This document shows positions 8,913 through 18,314 of a stretch of DNA of 64,000 nucleotides, piece after piece. The stretch's first letter is position 1; each line of letters starts with the position of its first letter. The stretch is from Jiella pacifica (GTDB taxonomy: Bacteria; Pseudomonadota; Alphaproteobacteria; Rhizobiales; Rhizobiaceae): NCBI RefSeq assembly GCF_010500815.1, contig NZ_JAAAMG010000001.1, positions 186,001-250,000 of the forward strand, written 5' to 3'. Below the pieces are notes generated by a model. That model was not told the DNA's origin and did no database searches. It saw only the letters and a program-made list of their open reading frames with translations. The translations under genes were made by a program, and so were the position numbers.

Positions 8913-9607
8913 AGCGCGAAAAGGCGCTCGACGAGCTTCAGGAGCGGATCGGCGTCCCGATCCGTGACAAGGAGCGTTTCGAGCGCGCCTTGACCCATGC
9001 GAGCCTTTCCAGCGAGGGTGGCGCGAAGAGCTACGAGCGGCTGGAATTCCTCGGCGACCGGGTGCTGGGTCTCGTCATCGCCGAGCGTCTCTTCGGGCAG
9101 TTTCCCGATGCCGACGAGGGCGAACTGTCGCTGCGGCTCAACGCGCTCGTCAGTGCCGATGCCTGCGCCGAGATCGCCGACGAGATCGGCCTGTTCGACT
9201 ATGTCCGCCAGGGCTCGGACCTGAAGAAGCTGAAGGGCGAGCGCACCAAGAACATTCGCGCCGACCTCGTCGAGTCGCTGATCGCCGCCATTTATCTCGG
9301 CGAAGGCCTCGAAACGGCGCGTGACTTCATCACCCGCCATTGGGGCGAGCGTCTCGATGCCGACGTTGTCGCGAGGCGCGACCCGAAGACGGCGCTGCAG
9401 GAATGGGCGCATCAGCGCGGTCCGGTTGCGCCGCGCTACGAGACGATCGACCGCTCGGGGCCCGACCACGAGCCGGTGTTCACCATTCGCGTCGCCGTCG
9501 ATGGCGTCGAGCCGGGCGAAGGGCAGGGCCGCTCGAAGCGGATCGCCGAGCAGGAAGCCGCCGCTGCGGTGCTGCGGCGCGAAGGAATCTGGAAGGATCA
9601 GGATTGA
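8900..9607 (+). CDS. rnc: Ribonuclease III
   Basis: A 235-residue double-strand-specific endoribonuclease that processes rRNA precursors and structured mRNAs. The signature ERLEFLGDRVL lies near residue 45, with catalytic acidic residues (Asp in GDRVL and Glu in DLVESLIAAIYL) intact. A C-terminal double-stranded-RNA-binding domain follows (about 160-232, PKTALQEWAHQRG and RSKRIAEQEAAAAVL). ATG 8900 lies inside the lepB coding end; an earlier in-frame possibility exists at 8864, but would add unrelated residues. The stop overlaps the start of era. Confidence 0.95.
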   Translation: MARVKREKALDELQERIGVPIRDKERFERALTHASLSSEGGAKSYERLEFLGDRVLGLVIAERLFGQFPDADEGELSLRLNALVSADACAEIADEIGLFDYVRQGSDLKKLKGERTKNIRADLVESLIAAIYLGEGLETARDFITRHWGERLDADVVARRDPKTALQEWAHQRGPVAPRYETIDRSGPDHEPVFTIRVAVDGVEPGEGQGRSKRIAEQEAAAAVLRREGIWKDQD

Positions 9608-10635
9608 GCGACGAGACGACCCGCGACGAGACGGATGGCGAGGAAGGTTCCCCGCACGGGACGCCGAACGAGAACTCCGGCACGGAGAGCCCCGAGAGTG
9701 CCTCCGCGGATGCGGCGGGCGTCGCCGCTGGTAGCGGGGCGGACGGGCGGCGCTCGGGCTTCGTCGCGCTGCTCGGCGCGCCGAACGCCGGCAAGTCGAC
9801 CCTCGTCAACCGGCTGGTCGGCACCAAGGTGACGATCGTCACCCACAAGGTCCAGACGACCCGTGCGCTGGTGCGCGGCATCGCCATGCATGACGGCGCC
9901 CAGATCGTCTTCGTCGACACGCCCGGCGTCTTCAAGCCGAAGCGCCGGCTCGACCGGGCGATGGTGAAGACCGCCTGGTCGGGGGCGAGGGACGCCGACG
10001 TCGTTCTGGCCATCGTCGATTCCGAGCGGGGGATCAGCGAGGACGTGGAGCAGATCCTCGACCGGCTGAAGGATCGGCCGGTGACCAAGGCGCTGCTTCT
10101 CAACAAGGTCGACCGGATCCAGCGCGACAAGCTGTTGGGCCTGACCAAGGAACTCACCGACAGGGTGGCGTTCGACCGCGTCTTCATGATCTCGGCGCTC
10201 GACGGCTCGGGCTGCGGCGACCTGATGGATTGGCTCGCCAAAGCGCTGCCCGAGGGGCCCTGGTACTATCCGGAAGACCAGGTCTCTGATCTGCCGCTGC
10301 GCCAGCTCGCCGCCGAGATCACCCGCGAGAAGCTCTATCTGCGGCTGCATCAGGAACTGCCCTATGCCAGCCATGTCGAGACCGAGCTGTGGGAGACCCG
10401 GCCCGACGGCTCGGTGCGGCTGGAGCAGACGATCTATGTCGAGCGCGACAGCCAGAAGGCGATCGTCATCGGCCACAAGGGCGAGACGATCAAGGCGATC
10501 GGCGAGGCCGCCCGCAAGGAGATCACCGAGGCGGCGGACCAGAAGGTCCATCTGTTCCTGTTCGTGAAGGTGCGCGAGAACTGGGGCGACGATCCCGAGC
10601 GCTACCGGGAAATGGGGCTCGACTACACGAGCTGA
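9604..10635 (+). CDS. era: GTPase Era
   Basis: A 343-residue GTPase that binds the 3' end of 16S rRNA and helps mature the 30S subunit. After a disordered Thr/Glu/Ser-rich leader (about 1-50) come G1 GAPNAGKST, G3 DTPG, G4 NKVD and G5 SALDGSG, then the C-terminal KH domain with VIGHKGETIKAIGEAARKEI. No ATG or GTG fits the frame near the GTPase domain; TTG 9604 overlaps the rnc stop as TTGA and is preceded by GGAAGGATCAGGA, so I take it as the start. The overlap suggests re-initiation after rnc. Confidence 0.93.
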   Translation: MSDETTRDETDGEEGSPHGTPNENSGTESPESASADAAGVAAGSGADGRRSGFVALLGAPNAGKSTLVNRLVGTKVTIVTHKVQTTRALVRGIAMHDGAQIVFVDTPGVFKPKRRLDRAMVKTAWSGARDADVVLAIVDSERGISEDVEQILDRLKDRPVTKALLLNKVDRIQRDKLLGLTKELTDRVAFDRVFMISALDGSGCGDLMDWLAKALPEGPWYYPEDQVSDLPLRQLAAEITREKLYLRLHQELPYASHVETELWETRPDGSVRLEQTIYVERDSQKAIVIGHKGETIKAIGEAARKEITEAADQKVHLFLFVKVRENWGDDPERYREMGLDYTS

Positions 10636-10719
10636 GCGGTTGCCGGCTGGTGATGGTCGCTTCGCCGGCAGGCACTTTGATGGTTCCGATCATGCCTCTC
10701 GACCCGACGGGACATATCG

Positions 10720-11457
10720 ATGGAATGGCGTGAGGAGGCGATCGTTCTCGGCGTCCGGCGCCATGGCGAGTCGAGCGTCATCGCCGAGGTGATGACGCGG
10801 TCGCGGGGGCGGCATCTGGGCATCGTGCGGGGCGGGCGATCGCGGCGCCAGCAACCGGTGCTGCAGCCGGGAAACAGCGTCGAAGCCCATTGGCGGGCGC
10901 GACTCGACGAGCACATGGGCACTTTCATCCTCGAACCGGTGACGCTCCGCGCCGCCTCGCTGATCGAGAGCGCCGCGGCGCTGAACGCCGTGCAGCTGGC
11001 GGCGGCGCATCTCCGGCTTCTGCCCGAGCGCGACCCGCATCCGCGGCTTTACGACGGGCTCGCCGTCCTCATCGAGCATCTCACGGAGCCGCAGACCGTC
11101 GCGGCCCTGATGCTGCGCTTCGAGATCGCTTTGCTCGAGGAACTGGGATTTGGCCTCGATCTCGCGCGCTGCGCAGCGACCGGTCAGACCGACGATCTCG
11201 TCTATGTCTCGCCGAAGACCGGCCGCGCCGTCAGCCGCGAGGCCGGCGCGCCCTGGCACGACAAGCTGCTCGCCCTGCCGGCTTTTCTGGCAGAGGAGGG
11301 CGGTGCCGAGGGCGCGGACGAGCTGCGCGAGGCGTTCCGCCTGACCGGTTACTTCCTCGCCCGCAACGTCTTCGGGCCGCGCGGCATCAAGGAGCCGGAG
11401 GCGCGGCACGGGCTATTGGCTGCCCTGGCGAAGGATGGCCGCCCGCCAGTCGGCTGA
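10720..11457 (+). CDS. recO: DNA repair protein RecO
   Basis: A 245-residue recombination mediator that acts with RecF/RecR to load RecA on SSB-coated DNA. The N-terminal OB-fold block reads [22 protein letters not shown] and the central helical block contains [22 protein letters not shown], the alphaproteobacterial form with one Cys left of the zinc motif. Length is normal. It closes the lepB-rnc-era-recO series, about 85 bases after era, and converges with the MFS gene (nine bases between stops). Confidence 0.93.
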   Translation: MEWREEAIVLGVRRHGESSVIAEVMTRSRGRHLGIVRGGRSRRQQPVLQPGNSVEAHWRARLDEHMGTFILEPVTLRAASLIESAAALNAVQLAAAHLRLLPERDPHPRLYDGLAVLIEHLTEPQTVAALMLRFEIALLEELGFGLDLARCAATGQTDDLVYVSPKTGRAVSREAGAPWHDKLLALPAFLAEEGGAEGADELREAFRLTGYFLARNVFGPRGIKEPEARHGLLAALAKDGRPPVG

Positions 11458-11466
11458 GCCGGGGCA

Positions 11467-12696
11467 TTAAAGCGCCAGCGCCGGCCGCTCCACCGCTGTC
11501 TCCCGGATCGGCCAGTGCATTAGCGCTGCGAAGAGGCCGAGGATGACGCCGAGCCACCAGACCACGTCGTAGGTGCCGTAGATCTCGTAGAGATAGCCGC
11601 CAAGCCAGACGCCGAGGAACGAGCCGATCTGGTGCGAGAAGAACACCAGCCCGCCGAGCAGGCCGAGATATTTCGTGCCGAACATGATGGCGACGAGGGC
11701 ATTGGTCGGCGGGACGGTGGAAAGCCACAGAAGGCCCATGACGACGGCGAAGACGACGACGGTCGCGGGGGTGATCGGCGTCAGGAGGAACACCGTCACG
11801 ACGATCGAGCGGCCGATATAGATCCAGGCGAGGAAATGCGGCTTCGACACGCGCTGGCCGATGATGCCGGACGAAATCGAGCCGATGATGTTGAAGAAGC
11901 CGATCAGCGCCATGGAGATCACCGCCCATTTCGGCGCGATGCCGACATCGGCGAGGAAGGCCGGGAAATGCGCGGTGATGAAGGCGACCTGGAAGCCGCA
12001 GACGAAGAAGCCCGAGGTGAGCAGGAGGAAGCTGCGGGTTGCGAAGGCCTCGCGCAGGGCCGCACCCATGGTCTGCTCGATCTCGGGCTTGAGGTCGCGT
12101 CGGATCTGGCCGTTGCCCCTGAGGGCGAAGGAGAGCAGCGGGACGAGCAGCATGATGGCGGACAGGACGAGCAACGCGTCGGACCAGCCGTAGCTGTCGA
12201 TCAGGGCCTGCGAGAGCGGCGCGAACAGGAACATTCCGGCCGATCCCGCCGCCGTGCCGAGGCCGAAGACGAAGGAGCGCTGCTCGGCCGAGACCCGGCG
12301 GGCGAAAGCTGCCAGCACGATGCCGAAGGAGCCGGAGGCGACGCCGAGGCCGACGAGGACGCCGGAGCCGATGGTCAGGAAGAAGGGCGAGGGAGCGACG
12401 GCCGTCAGTGCCAGACCGGCGGCATAAAGGAGGCCGGAGAGGATCAGAACGCGCGCGGTGCCCCACTTGTCGGCGATGGCGCCGAAAAGCGGCTGCCCCG
12501 CGCCCCAGCAGAGGTTCTGGATGGCGATGGCGATGGCGAATTCGTCGCGGCTCCAGCCGGTGTCAATCAGCATCGGCAGCTGGAAGAAGCCGATCGCCGA
12601 GCGCGGACCGAAGGTCAGGAGCGCGATCAGGCAGCCGGCGCCGATAGCGATCAGGGCGGCGTTGTCGGGCCTGTCTCGGCTGGGAACGGCGCTCAT
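11467..12696 (-). CDS. MFS transporter, monocarboxylate/oxalate carrier-like
   Basis: A 409-residue major facilitator with about 12 membrane helices. The pattern GPRSAIGFFQLPMLID..GWSRDEFAIAIAIQNLCWG in helix 1-2 and the loop DKWGTARVLILSG fit the group that includes OxlT and monocarboxylate permeases. Substrate cannot be read from sequence. A good GAGG site precedes ATG 12696. It is divergent from panC, sharing about 200 bases that hold two CAATTG palindromes; divergence beside pantothenate genes is suggestive of a related precursor but that is only inference. Confidence 0.82.
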   Translation of the reverse strand: MSAVPSRDRPDNAALIAIGAGCLIALLTFGPRSAIGFFQLPMLIDTGWSRDEFAIAIAIQNLCWGAGQPLFGAIADKWGTARVLILSGLLYAAGLALTAVAPSPFFLTIGSGVLVGLGVASGSFGIVLAAFARRVSAEQRSFVFGLGTAAGSAGMFLFAPLSQALIDSYGWSDALLVLSAIMLLVPLLSFALRGNGQIRRDLKPEIEQTMGAALREAFATRSFLLLTSGFFVCGFQVAFITAHFPAFLADVGIAPKWAVISMALIGFFNIIGSISSGIIGQRVSKPHFLAWIYIGRSIVVTVFLLTPITPATVVVFAVVMGLLWLSTVPPTNALVAIMFGTKYLGLLGGLVFFSHQIGSFLGVWLGGYLYEIYGTYDVVWWLGVILGLFAALMHWPIRETAVERPALAL

Positions 12697-12729
12697 GACG
12701 ATCTACCTCGGGACGAACCTGACGACGCT

Positions 12730-12772
12730 GCAATTGTAGCCGTCAAAACCGCGGCGGCAAACGCGCAATTGC
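12730..12772. promoter_or_regulatory. Paired CAATTG palindromes in the MFS/panC divergent region
   Basis: GCAATTG starts at 12730 inside the near-palindrome GCTGCAATTGTAGC, and the perfect palindrome GCAATTGC lies at 12765-12772. Their centres are 35 bases apart and about 35 and 70 bases upstream of the MFS start. This looks like a pair of operator sites for one regulator, most simply acting on the MFS gene. No cognate regulator is adjacent. Confidence 0.4.
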
Positions 12773-12900
12773 GATAGGTGCCATCAGCGAATGCGATCGA
12801 TGGGCGAGCTGGATTCGAGGTCCCGCGGCCGGCTTTGCCCTTCCGCTTGGCGGCCCGAGCCGATAGAAGGCCTTCGCGACGAGGAAACGGACGAAGGCCC

Positions 12901-13749
12901 GTGGAACGATACGACACGATCGATGCGCTGCGGGCAGCGCTTGGGCGGGCGCGGCAGACGGGACGGAGTATCGGCCTCGTCCCGACCATGGGCTACCTGC
13001 ATGCCGGGCATCTGGAACTGGTGCGTCGGGCGCGGGCGGAGAACGACATCACCGTCGTTTCGATCTTCGTCAACCCGACGCAGTTCGCCCCGTCGGAGGA
13101 CTTTTCGACCTATCCCCGCGACATGGAGCGCGATCTCGCGCTTCTCGCGCAATCAGGTGTCGATGCGGTGTTCACGCCCGGCGTCGAGGAGATGTATCCG
13201 CAGCCGCTGCAGACGACGATCTCGCTGAAGCCGCTCGGGGACATCTTGATCGGCAAGGTGCGTCCGGGTCATTTCAGCGGCGTCGCGACGGTGGTCGCGA
13301 AGCTGTTCAACATCGTCCAGCCGACGCGGGCCTATTTCGGCGAGAAGGATTTCCAGCAGCTCACCGTCATCCGCCGCATGGTCGACGATCTGAACGTCCC
13401 GGTCGAGATCGTCGGCGTGCCGACGGTCCGCGAGGTGGACGGGCTGGCGATGTCGTCGCGCAACGTCCGGCTCTCGCCGCAGGATCGGCAGGCGGCGCGG
13501 GTGCTCTCGAAGGCGCTCTTCGAGGGAGCGGCGATGATCGAGGCGGGCGAGAGCGACGCGGCGGGCATCCTGGCGAAGATGACGGCGAGGATCGTCGCCG
13601 AGCCGGGCGTGACGTTGCGCTCGCTCGACATCTGCGACGCGCGCGACCTTGCCCCGGTCGAGACGATCGACCGGCCGGTGGTGGTGCTGGTGACGGCAGA
13701 GGTCGGTCCTGTGCTCCTGATCGACCAGCGCGAGGCGCGGCCGGCCTGA
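12901..13749 (+). CDS. panC: Pantothenate synthetase
   Basis: A 282-residue enzyme that joins pantoate and beta-alanine with ATP to make pantothenate, the vitamin B5 precursor of coenzyme A. The HIGH-like motif is HAGH (34-37) within [13 protein letters not shown]; the second nucleotide motif is [28 protein letters not shown] and GEKDFQQL are also typical. GTG 12901 is chosen because GAAGG lies just before it and the protein then begins like relatives; the open frame further upstream has no conserved content. panB follows 28 bases later, giving a panC-panB operon. Confidence 0.95.
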   Translation: MERYDTIDALRAALGRARQTGRSIGLVPTMGYLHAGHLELVRRARAENDITVVSIFVNPTQFAPSEDFSTYPRDMERDLALLAQSGVDAVFTPGVEEMYPQPLQTTISLKPLGDILIGKVRPGHFSGVATVVAKLFNIVQPTRAYFGEKDFQQLTVIRRMVDDLNVPVEIVGVPTVREVDGLAMSSRNVRLSPQDRQAARVLSKALFEGAAMIEAGESDAAGILAKMTARIVAEPGVTLRSLDICDARDLAPVETIDRPVVVLVTAEVGPVLLIDQREARPA

Positions 13750-13777
13750 ACGACACCTTGGGAACGGAGGGCGGGCG

Positions 13778-14596
13778 ATGAGCGCGCAAAACCTGGCGAA
13801 GCGCCGCACGGCGCCGGAGATTCTCGCACGCAAGGGCGGCGAGCCGATCGTCTCGCTTACCGCCTACAGCGCCGCCCTGGCGCCCCTCGTCGATCCGGTG
13901 GTCGACTTCATCCTGGTCGGCGACAGTCTCGGCATGGTCGAGCACGGAATGGAGTCGACGCTCGGCGTGAGCCTCGACCTGATGATCGCCCACGGCAGGG
14001 CGGTCGTGAACTCGACGGCCGAGGCGCTGATCGTCGTCGACATGCCCTTCGGCAGCTACGAAGCTTCGCCCGAAGATGCGTTCCGGGCGGCCGCACGGGT
14101 GATGGCGGAGACGGGCTGCGGCGCGGTCAAGCTCGAAGGCGGGGCGCATATGGCGCCGACCATCGCGTTTCTTGCCGACCGCGGCATTCCGGTGATGGCG
14201 CATGTCGGGCTGACGCCCCAGGCGGTGAACGCGCTCGGCGGCTTTCGCAGTCAGGGCCACGACGCGGCGGCGCGGGAGAAGATCCTCGGCGATGCGATGG
14301 CGGTGGCCGGGGCGGGGGCCTTTGCGGTGGTGATCGAGGGGGTGGTGGAGCCGCTCGCCGAAGAGATCACCCGGACGGTCGCGATCCCGACCATCGGCAT
14401 CGGGGCGTCGGCGGCCTGCGACGGGCAGATCCTTGTCCTCAACGACATGCTGGGGCTGACGGCGCGGGTGCCGAAATTCGTCAAGCGCTATGGCGCGATC
14501 GGCGAAGCGGTCTCGGAGGCAGTGAAGGCCTATGCCGGGGAGGTGCGCGGGCGGACGTTTCCGGCCGCCGAGCACACATACAAGCCGCGGGGCTGA
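13778..14596 (+). CDS. panB: 3-methyl-2-oxobutanoate hydroxymethyltransferase
   Basis: A 272-residue ketopantoate hydroxymethyltransferase, transferring a hydroxymethyl group from 5,10-methylene-tetrahydrofolate to alpha-ketoisovalerate, the first committed step of pantothenate synthesis. Metal and substrate blocks are visible: [46 protein letters not shown], and [28 protein letters not shown] precedes the ATG. It is the last gene of the panC-panB pair and converges with the greA-like gene (26 bases between stops). Confidence 0.96.
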   Translation: MSAQNLAKRRTAPEILARKGGEPIVSLTAYSAALAPLVDPVVDFILVGDSLGMVEHGMESTLGVSLDLMIAHGRAVVNSTAEALIVVDMPFGSYEASPEDAFRAAARVMAETGCGAVKLEGGAHMAPTIAFLADRGIPVMAHVGLTPQAVNALGGFRSQGHDAAAREKILGDAMAVAGAGAFAVVIEGVVEPLAEEITRTVAIPTIGIGASAACDGQILVLNDMLGLTARVPKFVKRYGAIGEAVSEAVKAYAGEVRGRTFPAAEHTYKPRG

Positions 14597-14622
14597 GCCG
14601 CGGGCTCCGCGCCCGCCGGCCC

Positions 14623-15087
14623 TTATTCGATCGAGACGATTTCCGCCTCGGTGGAGCCTGCCCGGACAGTGTCTCCCGCTTCCTTGCCGACGAGCTGGCG
14701 GGCGAGAGGCGACAGGTAGGAGATCAGGCCTTCCTCCGGGTCCGCCTCGTCGATCCCGACGATGCGGTAGGTCTGGACCTTGCCGTTCGGGCGCTCGATC
14801 GTCACGCTATGGCCGAACTGGACGACGTCGCTGTCGGCCTCGGGGACGATGAGCTGCGCGGTCGAGCGGCGGGCGCGCCAGTATCTGAGGTCGCGATTGA
14901 TCATCGCGACGGCGATCTTGTCGTTCGCCTCCCGCGCCGTTTCGAGCGATGCCTCGGCTTTGGCAATTTCCGCGTCGAGCATCTCGAGGCCCCGGTCGGT
15001 GACGAAGTTCGGTTCCGTCCCGAGATCGCGCTCCGGCAAGCCCTCGACCTGGTCCTCGTTCGGTTCCTTGACGAATGCGACGCTCAT
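14623..15087 (-). CDS. greA: GreA/GreB family transcription elongation factor
   Basis: A 154-residue member of the Gre family, which inserts its coiled coil into the RNA polymerase secondary channel and triggers cleavage of backtracked RNA. The N-terminal part (about 30-85) is a helical hairpin with NFVTDRGLEMLDAEI at its base and acidic residues near the tip region; the C-terminal FKBP-like part has FGHSVTIERPNGKVQTYRIVGIDEADPEEGLISYLSPLARQLVGKEAGDTV split over two blocks. It is not the most typical GreA of rhizobia, which starts differently, so this may be a second paralogue or a Gre-like regulator. GGAACGGTCG precedes the ATG. Confidence 0.75.
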   Translation of the reverse strand: MSVAFVKEPNEDQVEGLPERDLGTEPNFVTDRGLEMLDAEIAKAEASLETAREANDKIAVAMINRDLRYWRARRSTAQLIVPEADSDVVQFGHSVTIERPNGKVQTYRIVGIDEADPEEGLISYLSPLARQLVGKEAGDTVRAGSTEAEIVSIE

Positions 15088-15293
15088 CGACCGTTCCTCC
15101 CATGCAGGTCATTCTGCAACCAATGGTGACGATATAAGACGTGGAGGGCGGGCAAAACACCCGTCCCGTCGAAGCGATCGAGGCGAAGCGGGCCCTGGGG
15201 CGGCGTTGCCGGTCTGCTGACGGCGGCGTTGAGGATCGGATGGGGCCGCGGTGGTGGCATCCCGGGCGGGACGTTCGTCTGCGTTCGCGGCCG

Positions 15294-16046
15294 TCAGCCG
15301 CCGCTGCCTGTTTCGGCGAAGATCGCGGCCAGATCGATGTCGCCGAGGCGGCGGAAGGCGCCGGGCGGAAGGTCGGCGGGCAGGGCCAGGCCGCCGATCG
15401 ATTCCCGATGCAGCGCTTCGACATGGTTGCCGGCCGCCGCGAACATCCGGCGGACCTGATGGTAGCGGCCTTCATGGACTTGCAGGATCGCCTCCTGCGG
15501 GCCGAGGATCTCCAGCCTTGCCGGGGCGAGCGGCTTTTCCTCGCCCTCCAGCATCAAGGTGCCGGAGGCGAAGAGCTCGGCCTCGCCGCCGGTCAGCGGC
15601 CGGGCGAGACGGGCGCGGTAGCGCTTGGCGACATGGCGCTTCGGCGAGATGATCCGGTGCAGCAGGGCACCGTCGTCGGTCATCAGCAACAGGCCGGAGG
15701 TCTCCTTGTCGAGCCGGCCGACCGTCGAGATGGCGGGATCGCGCCGGCGCCAGCGGGTCGGCAGGAGATCGTAGACCAGCGGACCCGCCTCCTTGTGCGA
15801 GCAGGTGACGCCGAGCGGCTTGTTCAGCATCAGGGCGACGCCGGGCAACGGATCGAGGGCCTCGCCGTCGACCACCAGCCGGGTTTCTAGGTCGGGCCTC
15901 AGGGCGATCCGAGTGTCGGCCCGCAGGATCGGGGCGCCGTCGAGCAGGATGTGGCCGTTCCTGGCAAGCATCTGGATCTCGCGCCGCGAGGCGTAGCCGA
16001 GATTGGCCAAGAGCTTGTCGAGACGGGACGTCGGCGTCTTCGTCAC
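15294..16046 (-). CDS. rsuA: RsuA-family rRNA pseudouridine synthase
   Basis: A 250-residue pseudouridine synthase. An S4-like RNA-binding domain (about 5-60, RLDKLLANLGYASRREI) precedes the catalytic domain with the key block GRLDKETSGLLLMTDDG (catalytic Asp), then SPKRHVAKRYRARL and the EGRYHQVRRMFAAAGNHV block. By family it most likely modifies U516 of 16S rRNA, though RluE/F-like specificity cannot be excluded. The start is GTG 16046, which overlaps the stop of the upstream methyltransferase as GTGA; a longer open frame upstream is the shadow of that gene. Confidence 0.88.
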   Translation of the reverse strand: MTKTPTSRLDKLLANLGYASRREIQMLARNGHILLDGAPILRADTRIALRPDLETRLVVDGEALDPLPGVALMLNKPLGVTCSHKEAGPLVYDLLPTRWRRRDPAISTVGRLDKETSGLLLMTDDGALLHRIISPKRHVAKRYRARLARPLTGGEAELFASGTLMLEGEEKPLAPARLEILGPQEAILQVHEGRYHQVRRMFAAAGNHVEALHRESIGGLALPADLPPGAFRRLGDIDLAAIFAETGSGG

Positions 16047-17002
16047 TTGCGCGCCTCGAAGATCTTGTAGCCGGCCTCGTCCGCCAGCGTCGTCACGGTC
16101 CGGAACGTCGCGCGCAGCACCTCTTCGTAGGGCATGTGGCGGTTGGCGACGAGATAGAGCATGCCGGAGCGACGCAGCATCCGGCCGGCGGCGACGATGA
16201 AGGCCTGGCCGAGGCCGCGATCCTCGATCCCCTCGGCATGGAAGGGCGGATTGGAGACGACGAAGTCGAGATCGCCCAGCGCGGCCTGACGCGCGTCGGA
16301 CCACAGGAAGCGCGCGCGCTGATCGACGACGTTCACCTTCGAAGCCTCGACGGCGCGGCGGTCGATCTCGACGAGGGTGAGCGCCTCGACGCGCGGCGAT
16401 TTAAGGACGGTCAGGGACAGGATGCCGAGCCCCGCTCCGAGATCCGCGCCCTGTCCCGCGAGGGGCGGCAGATGGCGGCAGAGCAGCGAGGTGCCCGGAT
16501 CGACGCGATCCCACGAAAAGATGCCGGGCTGCGAGCGAAGGCAGGTCCCCTCCAGCGTGACGGGCGAGCCGGCCGCGATCGCCTCGGCGAGGCCGTGCGG
16601 CGCGTTCGGCTGGCGAACGGCGCAGATGCGGTGGCGGGCCTTGAAGTGCTCGGAAACCTCGCAGCCGAAGGCCTCCAGTTCGGCGCGCAGGCGTTGGCCG
16701 CCCTTGGCCTTGGGGGCCAACGCCGTCAACGAGCCGCCGGGGGTCAGCGCGCGCAGCGCATGGGCCAATACGAAGCGCCGCTCGATCGCGCCGGGAGGCG
16801 CGGCGACGACGATCTCGCTAAGCGTGCCGTCGGGCAGGTGCTCCAACGTCTCGGCGCCGGGGCGCAGCGGGGAGAGCTGCACGGCGCCCTCGGGCACGTC
16901 CGCGAGGTCGGGGGGCGGCGAGCCGTAGACGGCGCTGCGCGGCGGGGGAGAAGGATCGATCTGTGTCACCAAGTTGCCATAGCAGCTTTGGCCGGTTTTC
17001 AC
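16043..17002 (-). CDS. rsmC: RsmC/RlmG-type class I methyltransferase
   Basis: A 319-residue SAM-dependent methyltransferase. The second half carries GADLGAGLGILSL (SAM-binding loop), TLVEIDRRAVEASKVN and the catalytic NPPFH motif of guanine-N2 rRNA methyltransferases. The first half is a degenerate copy of the same fold, as in RsmC and RlmG. Substrate is therefore probably a guanine of 16S or 23S rRNA, without finer resolution. The start codon is GTG 17002. It overlaps the pseudouridine synthase by four bases, a sensible pairing of two rRNA modifiers. Confidence 0.82.
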   Translation of the reverse strand: MKTGQSCYGNLVTQIDPSPPPRSAVYGSPPPDLADVPEGAVQLSPLRPGAETLEHLPDGTLSEIVVAAPPGAIERRFVLAHALRALTPGGSLTALAPKAKGGQRLRAELEAFGCEVSEHFKARHRICAVRQPNAPHGLAEAIAAGSPVTLEGTCLRSQPGIFSWDRVDPGTSLLCRHLPPLAGQGADLGAGLGILSLTVLKSPRVEALTLVEIDRRAVEASKVNVVDQRARFLWSDARQAALGDLDFVVSNPPFHAEGIEDRGLGQAFIVAAGRMLRRSGMLYLVANRHMPYEEVLRATFRTVTTLADEAGYKIFEARK

Positions 17003-17063
17003 AGAGCGCCTGTCGCCGCCGATGGGCCGGAGCCGAATGCGCCGCGAGATTCGCCGCGCCGGC

Positions 17064-17816
17064 TCAGATCGCCCGCTGATTCACGCGCTTCGACAATTCG
17101 GCGGCCGTCTCGACGCGTTCCGAATAGCGATCGGTGAGGGCGGCCGAGCGGCCTCGCGTCATATAGGTGAACTTCGTCAGTTCCTCGCAGACGTCGACGA
17201 TCCGGGCGTAATAGGCCGACGGCTTCATCCGGCCGGCCTCGTCGAACTCGTTGAAGGCCTTCGCCACGGAGGACTGGTTGGGGATCGTCACCATCCGCAT
17301 CCAGCGGCCGAGGATGCGCAACTGGTTGACCGCGTTGAAGCTCTGGGAGCCGCCGCAGACCTGCATTACCGCCAGCGTTTTGCCCTGCGTCGGGCGGACG
17401 GCGCCTTCCGACAACGGGATCCAGTCGATCTGCGCCTTCATGATGCCGGTCATCGCCCCGTGCCGTTCCGGGCTGACCCAGACCATTCCCTCCGACCACT
17501 TCGCGAGATCGCGCAGCTCGGCGACCTTCGGATGATCGGTTCCGGCGGCGTCCGGCAGCGGCAGACCGCGCGGATCGAAGGTCTTCACCTCGCAGCCGAG
17601 GAAGGTCAGAAGCCGCCCCGCCTCCTCGGCGACGAAGCGCGAGAAGGAGCGCTCGCGCAGGGAGCCGTAGAGAGTGAGGATGCGGGGCGCATGGCCGGGA
17701 TCGCCCGGCGCCGCATAGAGCGCCGGGTCGACGGGCCGGAGGGCGCCGTCGACGAGATTGGGCAGGTCTGAAAGGGGCATGTGGGGCAAGCGATCGTTCG
17801 TTTTGATGAAGGGCAT
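17064..17816 (-). CDS. arsH: Arsenical resistance flavoprotein ArsH
   Basis: A 250-residue NADPH-dependent FMN flavoprotein. It has the FMN-binding block [21 protein letters not shown] split around residue 60, then [33 protein letters not shown] and [18 protein letters not shown], all characteristic of ArsH. The family oxidises trivalent organoarsenicals such as methylarsenite to less toxic pentavalent forms. Start choice is uncertain: ATG 17816 has a weak AGG-like site, while ATG 17780 (12 residues later) has none. It is the last gene of the arsenic operon, about 50 bases after arsC. Confidence 0.92.
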   Translation of the reverse strand: MPFIKTNDRLPHMPLSDLPNLVDGALRPVDPALYAAPGDPGHAPRILTLYGSLRERSFSRFVAEEAGRLLTFLGCEVKTFDPRGLPLPDAAGTDHPKVAELRDLAKWSEGMVWVSPERHGAMTGIMKAQIDWIPLSEGAVRPTQGKTLAVMQVCGGSQSFNAVNQLRILGRWMRMVTIPNQSSVAKAFNEFDEAGRMKPSAYYARIVDVCEELTKFTYMTRGRSAALTDRYSERVETAAELSKRVNQRAI

Positions 17817-17866
17817 CTGGCCTGCCGCAGAGGTCGCACCGGTGGGGTGCGCGGCTGGCCGGCTCG

Positions 17867-18274
17867 TCAGTTGCGGGCCTGGACGACCTCGCCGTCTTCC
17901 TTGGTGAATGCACCGATCGCCGGGTTCGGCAGGATCTCCAGCACCTTTTCCGAGGGACGGCAGAGCCGGACGCCCTTGTCGGTGACGACGATCGGCCGGT
18001 TGATCAGGATGGGGTTTTCCATCATCGCCTGGAGCAGCTCCTCGTCGGAAAGCGCCGGGTCGTCGAGGCCGAGCTCGTGATAGGGCGTGCCCTTCTCGCG
18101 CAGCAGGTCGCGCGGCTTCATGCCCATCATGTCGAGAAGCTCGATCAGCGTCTCGCGGCTCGGCGGGGTCTTCAGATATTCGATCACCTGCGGCTCCTCG
18201 CCCGACTGGCGGATCATCGCCAGCGTGTTGCGCGAGGTGCCGCATTGCGGGTTGTGGTAGATCGTGACGGTCAT
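17867..18274 (-). CDS. arsC: Arsenate reductase, glutaredoxin-linked type
   Basis: A 135-residue ArsC of the thioredoxin-like fold, reducing arsenate to arsenite with glutathione and glutaredoxin. The catalytic Cys11 sits in [11 protein letters not shown]; the substrate-side blocks [12 protein letters not shown] and [14 protein letters not shown] are present. ATG 18274 follows a GAGAGCTC site. It lies 40 bases downstream of aqpS in the same operon, which also contains a second arsenate reductase of a different fold. Confidence 0.94.
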   Translation of the reverse strand: MTVTIYHNPQCGTSRNTLAMIRQSGEEPQVIEYLKTPPSRETLIELLDMMGMKPRDLLREKGTPYHELGLDDPALSDEELLQAMMENPILINRPIVVTDKGVRLCRPSEKVLEILPNPAIGAFTKEDGEVVQARN

Positions 18275-18314
18275 CGGGAGCTCTCTGTCGAGATGGTAGA
18301 TCGGGGGCGAAGGC

